DNA from: Myxococcales bacterium
GTDB taxonomy: Bacteria; Myxococcota_A; Bradymonadia; Bradymonadales; Bradymonadaceae
Assembly: GCA_007120615.1 (NCBI GenBank)
Contig: SKNI01000272.1
Coordinates: 1 to 7,878 of the forward strand
Direction of reading: 5' to 3'
Length of the DNA stretch: 7,878 bases
Below the pieces are notes generated by a model. It did no database searches. It was given only the letters and a program-made list of their open reading frames with translations, and had not been told where the DNA came from. The position numbers and the translations under genes were made by a program. Of this stretch, positions 5,349 through 7,878 are shown piece after piece (the first letter of the stretch is position 1; the number at the start of each line of letters is the position of its first letter).

Positions 5349-6653
5349 TTACTCCTCGGCGGCAACGGTAGTGAGACGTTGGTGGACCTGATTGGCCATC
5401 TGTCCGACCGTAATTCGCTCTCCCCAGGAGGGAATCTGCTGGCGGTTTCCGGTCAGGCGTTGAACTGCATCGATCAGGCCTACAGCGGAGGTGCGGTGTG
5501 CGCATTGAAGGCCGATGACCTGAGCTGGCCAATCGTCACTGGTCAATAATACGGTGAGGGGATCGGAGAAATCGTCGATCTCCTGGCGTTCGAGATTGGT
5601 GTTGAAATAATTGCAGATAAAGGTAGCCCGCCGTTTAAGATCATCGTCCGGGGAGGTGGGATAAGTATCGGTCTCGGTGGGCAGGGCCTGGGCGATATCG
5701 ACGATGCCACCGGGAAATTTGGCGTCCAGGATAGCCTGAGCCGAAACCCAGCGCAGCAAATCGGAGCGCTCAGCGATAACCTCAGAAAAGAAATCCACCG
5801 CATCGGCGCCGCTGACGTGAATCAGGGCGTCGACGGCGGCCTGGAGAAATTCGCCTTCCGTGGTTTCGTCCTTGATGACTTTGTGTAGATACGGGGCGAT
5901 GACGTCGCTCTCGGCGTGGGCTACGGCGTGCTGCATCTCCCGGGAGAGTTCGGGGTGTTCTTCCATGGCTCGTGCCAGGACGGCGGCGTCGATAACTCTG
6001 TGGTTTTCGTCGGTGGTGTCCCTGCGCAGTTGGGCGACGACCTCTCTGGGGTCATGGGTCTCTTTGATCCAGTTGGAGAGAAGCTCCATGGCCCCGTCGC
6101 CGGCGCGTGTGACGAGCATGGGGATGGAGACATCTCCAATCTGAGTTCGAAAATCCTGCTCCTCACTCATCCACTCTCGAAAGATCTTTTCAGCTTCTGT
6201 GCGATTTTCATCATTAAGGTAGGGGTGCATTCGGTAGGCGGCGTCTTTGGCCTCGGTGGCTTTTCCGATGACAATCTGGCCGCCGCCGGCCTGCAATTCC
6301 TCGGTAAACTCCGGGATTTCATCGGACTCCCACATCGCAATGACCGCGGCAAAGGCGCCGTTGGCGATGGCCTCTTTGGCTTCCGGATCTTTGATCCGCT
6401 CCAGGATGCGGGGCACCTGATCGTGGTTGTTTTCCTCGATGATGATCTGAACCGCTCGAATACGGACCTCCATCGATTCGCGATCGCTCTGTGCCCAGTC
6501 GGAGAGTTGTTCCATTCCCCCGCGAGCGTTGCGCCATTCCTCGAGGTCTTCGGGAGTGCGCTGACATCCGAAGCTGAAGGCCATCACCGATGTGAGAAAA
6601 ACGATCAATAAAACGCGGGGTGACCAGAGAGATTGAAGCGAGATGGAAGCCAT
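5349..6653 (-). CDS. Predicted lipoprotein with HEAT-like helical repeats
   Basis: From the ATG at 6653 the product is 434 residues; an in-frame TTG at 6683 would put ten residues before the signal peptide and is less likely. The N-terminus is a lipoprotein signal: a basic residue near 13, hydrophobic stretch 14-28, then FSFGC with the lipid-accepting Cys at 30. The mature part is almost entirely alpha-helical and looks like an alpha-solenoid of degenerate HEAT-type repeats, for example EAIANGAFAAVIAMW, VIDAAVLARAMEEHP, LQAAVDALIHV and LLRWVSAQAILDAKFP. No catalytic motif is visible, which suggests a binding or scaffold role in the envelope. It is the first of three same-strand genes, 51 nt before the sigma factor gene, so it may be an envelope partner of that system, but I do not recognise a specific family. 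The ribosome binding site is weak (GGGG about 11 nt before the ATG). Confidence 0.75.
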   Translation of the reverse strand: MASISLQSLWSPRVLLIVFLTSVMAFSFGCQRTPEDLEEWRNARGGMEQLSDWAQSDRESMEVRIRAVQIIIEENNHDQVPRILERIKDPEAKEAIANGAFAAVIAMWESDEIPEFTEELQAGGGQIVIGKATEAKDAAYRMHPYLNDENRTEAEKIFREWMSEEQDFRTQIGDVSIPMLVTRAGDGAMELLSNWIKETHDPREVVAQLRRDTTDENHRVIDAAVLARAMEEHPELSREMQHAVAHAESDVIAPYLHKVIKDETTEGEFLQAAVDALIHVSGADAVDFFSEVIAERSDLLRWVSAQAILDAKFPGGIVDIAQALPTETDTYPTSPDDDLKRRATFICNYFNTNLERQEIDDFSDPLTVLLTSDDWPAQVIGLQCAHRTSAVGLIDAVQRLTGNRQQIPSWGERITVGQMANQVHQRLTTVAAEE

Positions 6654-6709
6654 GGGTTTCGTGCCCCAGGTGGTAGAAAACAATAAGTTGGGAATGTTCA
6701 GACCTGGCT

Positions 6710-6738
6710 AGGATAGTAGGTACCGGGGTCGGGATCAA
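6710..6738 (-). promoter_or_regulatory. Candidate sigma-70 promoter of the lipoprotein-sigma-anti-sigma genes
   Basis: On the - strand, TTGATC (6738-6733) is separated by exactly 17 nt from TATCCT (6715-6710), each 4 of 6 to consensus. Transcription would start near 6703, leaving about a 50-nt leader before the ATG at 6653. An inverted repeat at 6727-6749 overlaps the -35 box. Confidence 0.5.
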
Positions 6739-6749
6739 TGGTCTCGACC
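6727..6749. repeat. Inverted repeat overlapping the -35 box
   Basis: GGTCG at 6727-6731 and CGACC at 6745-6749 are perfect inverted arms. Read as + strand RNA they extend inward to 8 bp with one G-U pair (6732/6744). The repeat covers the candidate -35 box at 6733-6738, the place where a repressor or activator would bind. Confidence 0.45.
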
Positions 6750-6786
6750 AATGAGGGAGAACGACACTTGTGGAGTTCTGTAACGA

Positions 6787-6792
6787 TATGAT
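6787..6792 (+). promoter_or_regulatory. Weak -10 candidate for the rightward surface-protein gene
   Basis: TATGAT matches the -10 consensus at 5 of 6, about 150 nt before the gene at 6939. No acceptable -35 is found at 16-18 nt spacing, so it could be chance. AT-rich stretches nearer the gene (6865-6872, 6913-6921) give no better pair. Confidence 0.2.
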
Positions 6793-6822
6793 ACGGTCCG
6801 CAAAGCCGTCAATATTTGGCGG

Positions 6823-6833
6823 GGGTAATACCC
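6823..6833. repeat. Short operator-like inverted repeat GGGTAATACCC
   Basis: Five-base arms GGGTA and TACCC flank a single A. It is compact, like a protein-binding site rather than an RNA hairpin, and lies in the divergent region just before a longer inverted repeat. Confidence 0.35.
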
Positions 6834-6834
6834 G

Positions 6835-6864
6835 TTTTTCGTCTGCGAGATAAAGGACGAAAAA
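6835..6864 (+). repeat. 9-bp inverted repeat before the collagen-like lipoprotein gene
   Basis: TTTTTCGTC (6835-6843) pairs perfectly with GACGAAAAA (6856-6864) around a 12-nt loop. A T-run (6867-6872) follows two bases later. It resembles a weak terminator or attenuator, but the stem is AT-rich with a long loop and no gene ends just upstream, so it may instead be an operator or leader structure. Confidence 0.45.
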
Positions 6865-6876
6865 TATTTTTTAGCG

Positions 6877-6899
6877 ATGTCGAAGGTTGTCTTCGGCAT
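6877..6899 (+). repeat. 9-bp stem-loop in the leader of the collagen-like lipoprotein gene
   Basis: Bases 6877-6885 pair with 6891-6899 (one G-U pair, 6880/6896) around the 5-nt loop GTTGT. It ends 39 nt before the ATG at 6939 and is not followed by a T-run. It could be a leader stem-loop controlling stability or translation. Confidence 0.45.
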
Positions 6900-6938
6900 A
6901 GTTCGTTAATGGTTTATTTTTATGGGGTTGTACAGATT

Positions 6939-7878
6939 ATGAGATGGAAATCGAAGGTAGGAATTTTATTTAGCTCGTTATGTCTGGCGGCATTTGCTGC
7001 TGGATGTGGTGGAGATGGCGAGCCCGGTCTCGACGGAACGGATGGGCAAGATGGCCATTCCGTAACCGTAATTGATGTAGAGGCGGGCCATGAGGTTTGC
7101 GAACACGGTGGACAGAAAATCCTCGTGGGAAGCGAACTCGATGAGGACGGCGACGTCGATGAAGACGCGGCGGAGACCTCGGTCCATTACGTCTGTGATG
7201 GCGCCTCAGGGGAGCAGGGAGCAGACGGTCCCGACGGCCCTCAGGGTCCGGAAGGTCCGGAAGGTCCCCAGGGCGATAGCGTCCTGGTTCAGGAGATCGC
7301 ATTTGACAACGATGAGTATGGCACCTGTGAAAACGGTGGCGTGCACTTCGTATTCGGCTATGAAGCCGACGATAATGGCGAGATCGCCGAAGACGATATC
7401 GTAGAAGAGGCCACCATTTGTAATGGCGCCGACGGGGAAACCCCGGACGTCGTGGCAACTACCGGTGATCTCGATGACGCCGATGATTGTCCGGGAACCG
7501 GAAGTAAAGTGACCTTCACCGCCGACGGTGCCGAGATTGGTTCGGTCAACGTCTGTGATGGCGTGGACGCTCGCGAACTTCTTGTGGAACAAGATCCGAT
7601 CACCACCACAACCCCTTGTGACGGCAATGGTGGACAGATTATTACCTTCGGATACGACACCACCGGCGACGATGAAATCGACGAAGTGCTCGGAGAGCCG
7701 ATGGAAGTCTGTAACGGCGGCGACGGCGCCGGCGACGGAACTGGTTCCGACGCGGAGATAGAAATCGTGATCGGCGACAAAGTGGACGGCTGTTTTGAAG
7801 TCCGCGTACTCATCGACGGCCTTGAAGACTCCTCGGAAACCTTATGTGATGGCGAGAAAGGAGATACGGGAGACACCG
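6939..7878 (+). CDS. Collagen-like, Cys-paired surface lipoprotein (3' end cut by window)
   Basis: The frame stays open from the ATG at 6939 to the window edge: 313 codons with no stop. Residues 1-22 are a lipoprotein signal (basic RWKSK, hydrophobic core, then FAAGC with lipid Cys 23). The mature part alternates two kinds of sequence. Collagen-like Gly-X-Y runs occur at 24-39, 88-112, 163-168, 260-269 and from 305. Between them are five modules with one Cys pair each: 54/86, 130/161, 184/206, 227/258 and 285/303. Four of the five modules end in VCDG, ICNG, VCNG or LCDG and so does the third (VCDG). Modules 1, 2 and 4 share C-x2/3-GG and an Asp/Glu-rich loop (for example SELDEDGDVDED) that may bind calcium; 3 and 5 are shorter. 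The style resembles the DUF7151-type repeats I recall from deltaproteobacterial surface proteins. It is likely exported, perhaps adhesive or structural. No good ribosome binding site is seen. Confidence 0.8.
   Translation, partial: MRWKSKVGILFSSLCLAAFAAGCGGDGEPGLDGTDGQDGHSVTVIDVEAGHEVCEHGGQKILVGSELDEDGDVDEDAAETSVHYVCDGASGEQGADGPDGPQGPEGPEGPQGDSVLVQEIAFDNDEYGTCENGGVHFVFGYEADDNGEIAEDDIVEEATICNGADGETPDVVATTGDLDDADDCPGTGSKVTFTADGAEIGSVNVCDGVDARELLVEQDPITTTTPCDGNGGQIITFGYDTTGDDEIDEVLGEPMEVCNGGDGAGDGTGSDAEIEIVIGDKVDGCFEVRVLIDGLEDSSETLCDGEKGDTGDT

Noticed and set aside
5916..6611. + strand ORF of 231 codons opposite the HEAT-like lipoprotein
   Set aside because: No domain, no ribosome binding site; the opposite frame has a proper lipoprotein signal and helical repeats.
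6835..6872. Calling the 9-bp repeat plus T-run a true terminator
   Set aside because: The stem is mostly A-T, the loop is 12 nt, and no + strand gene ends upstream; kept only as a repeat.
6970..7876. - strand ORFs opposite the collagen-like gene
   Set aside because: Their Arg/His/Pro- or Ser/Pro-rich translations are typical shadows of Gly/Asp-rich coding sequence on the other strand.

Overview
The window looks like a piece of chromosome from a Gram-negative bacterium related to the old Deltaproteobacteria (Myxococcota or Bradymonadota type). This is judged from the NusG, L11, L1, L10 and L12 sequences, from two predicted lipoproteins, and from a surface protein that mixes collagen-like Gly-X-Y stretches with paired-Cys modules. 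Base composition is moderately GC-rich by eye. The taxonomy is an inference from protein style; no search was run.

The left part (1-3220, + strand) is the core ribosomal and transcription cluster: nusG, rplK (L11), rplA (L1), rplJ (L10) and rplL (L7/L12). It is cut into separately controllable pieces. A strong intrinsic terminator closes nusG, and rplK-rplA form a tight pair overlapping by one base. A leader of about 280 nt then precedes rplJ. It carries an 11-bp hairpin, an L10-leader-like fold, and a terminator-like hairpin with a T-run ending only 35 nt before the rplJ start, so rplJL is probably controlled by transcription attenuation. rplJ is called from a GTG with an excellent ribosome binding site. 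rplL ends at a 15-bp terminator that can work on both strands. rpoB and rpoC, which normally follow rplL, are not there.

The middle part (3218-6653, - strand) runs towards the ribosomal cluster. In transcription order it holds a predicted lipoprotein with HEAT-like helical repeats, an ECF-type sigma factor, and a single-pass membrane protein with an anti-sigma-like cytoplasmic end. The last has a long low-complexity exported region ending in a TPR-like pair of helices. Order and spacing suggest one regulatory cassette: lipoprotein as possible envelope partner, sigma factor as output, membrane protein as likely regulator. A housekeeping-type promoter is visible upstream of the lipoprotein gene. 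A possible ECF-type promoter containing a 12-bp palindrome sits just before the sigma gene.

The right part starts with a divergent intergenic region of 285 nt (6654-6938) that is AT-rich on its right side and contains several inverted repeats. It then enters a + strand gene (6939 to the window edge, truncated) for a secreted lipoprotein. Five modules, each with one Cys pair, alternate with collagen-like Gly-X-Y stretches. No tRNA, rRNA, CRISPR array, insertion sequence or phage gene was seen. No gene-free stretch exceeds 300 bases.
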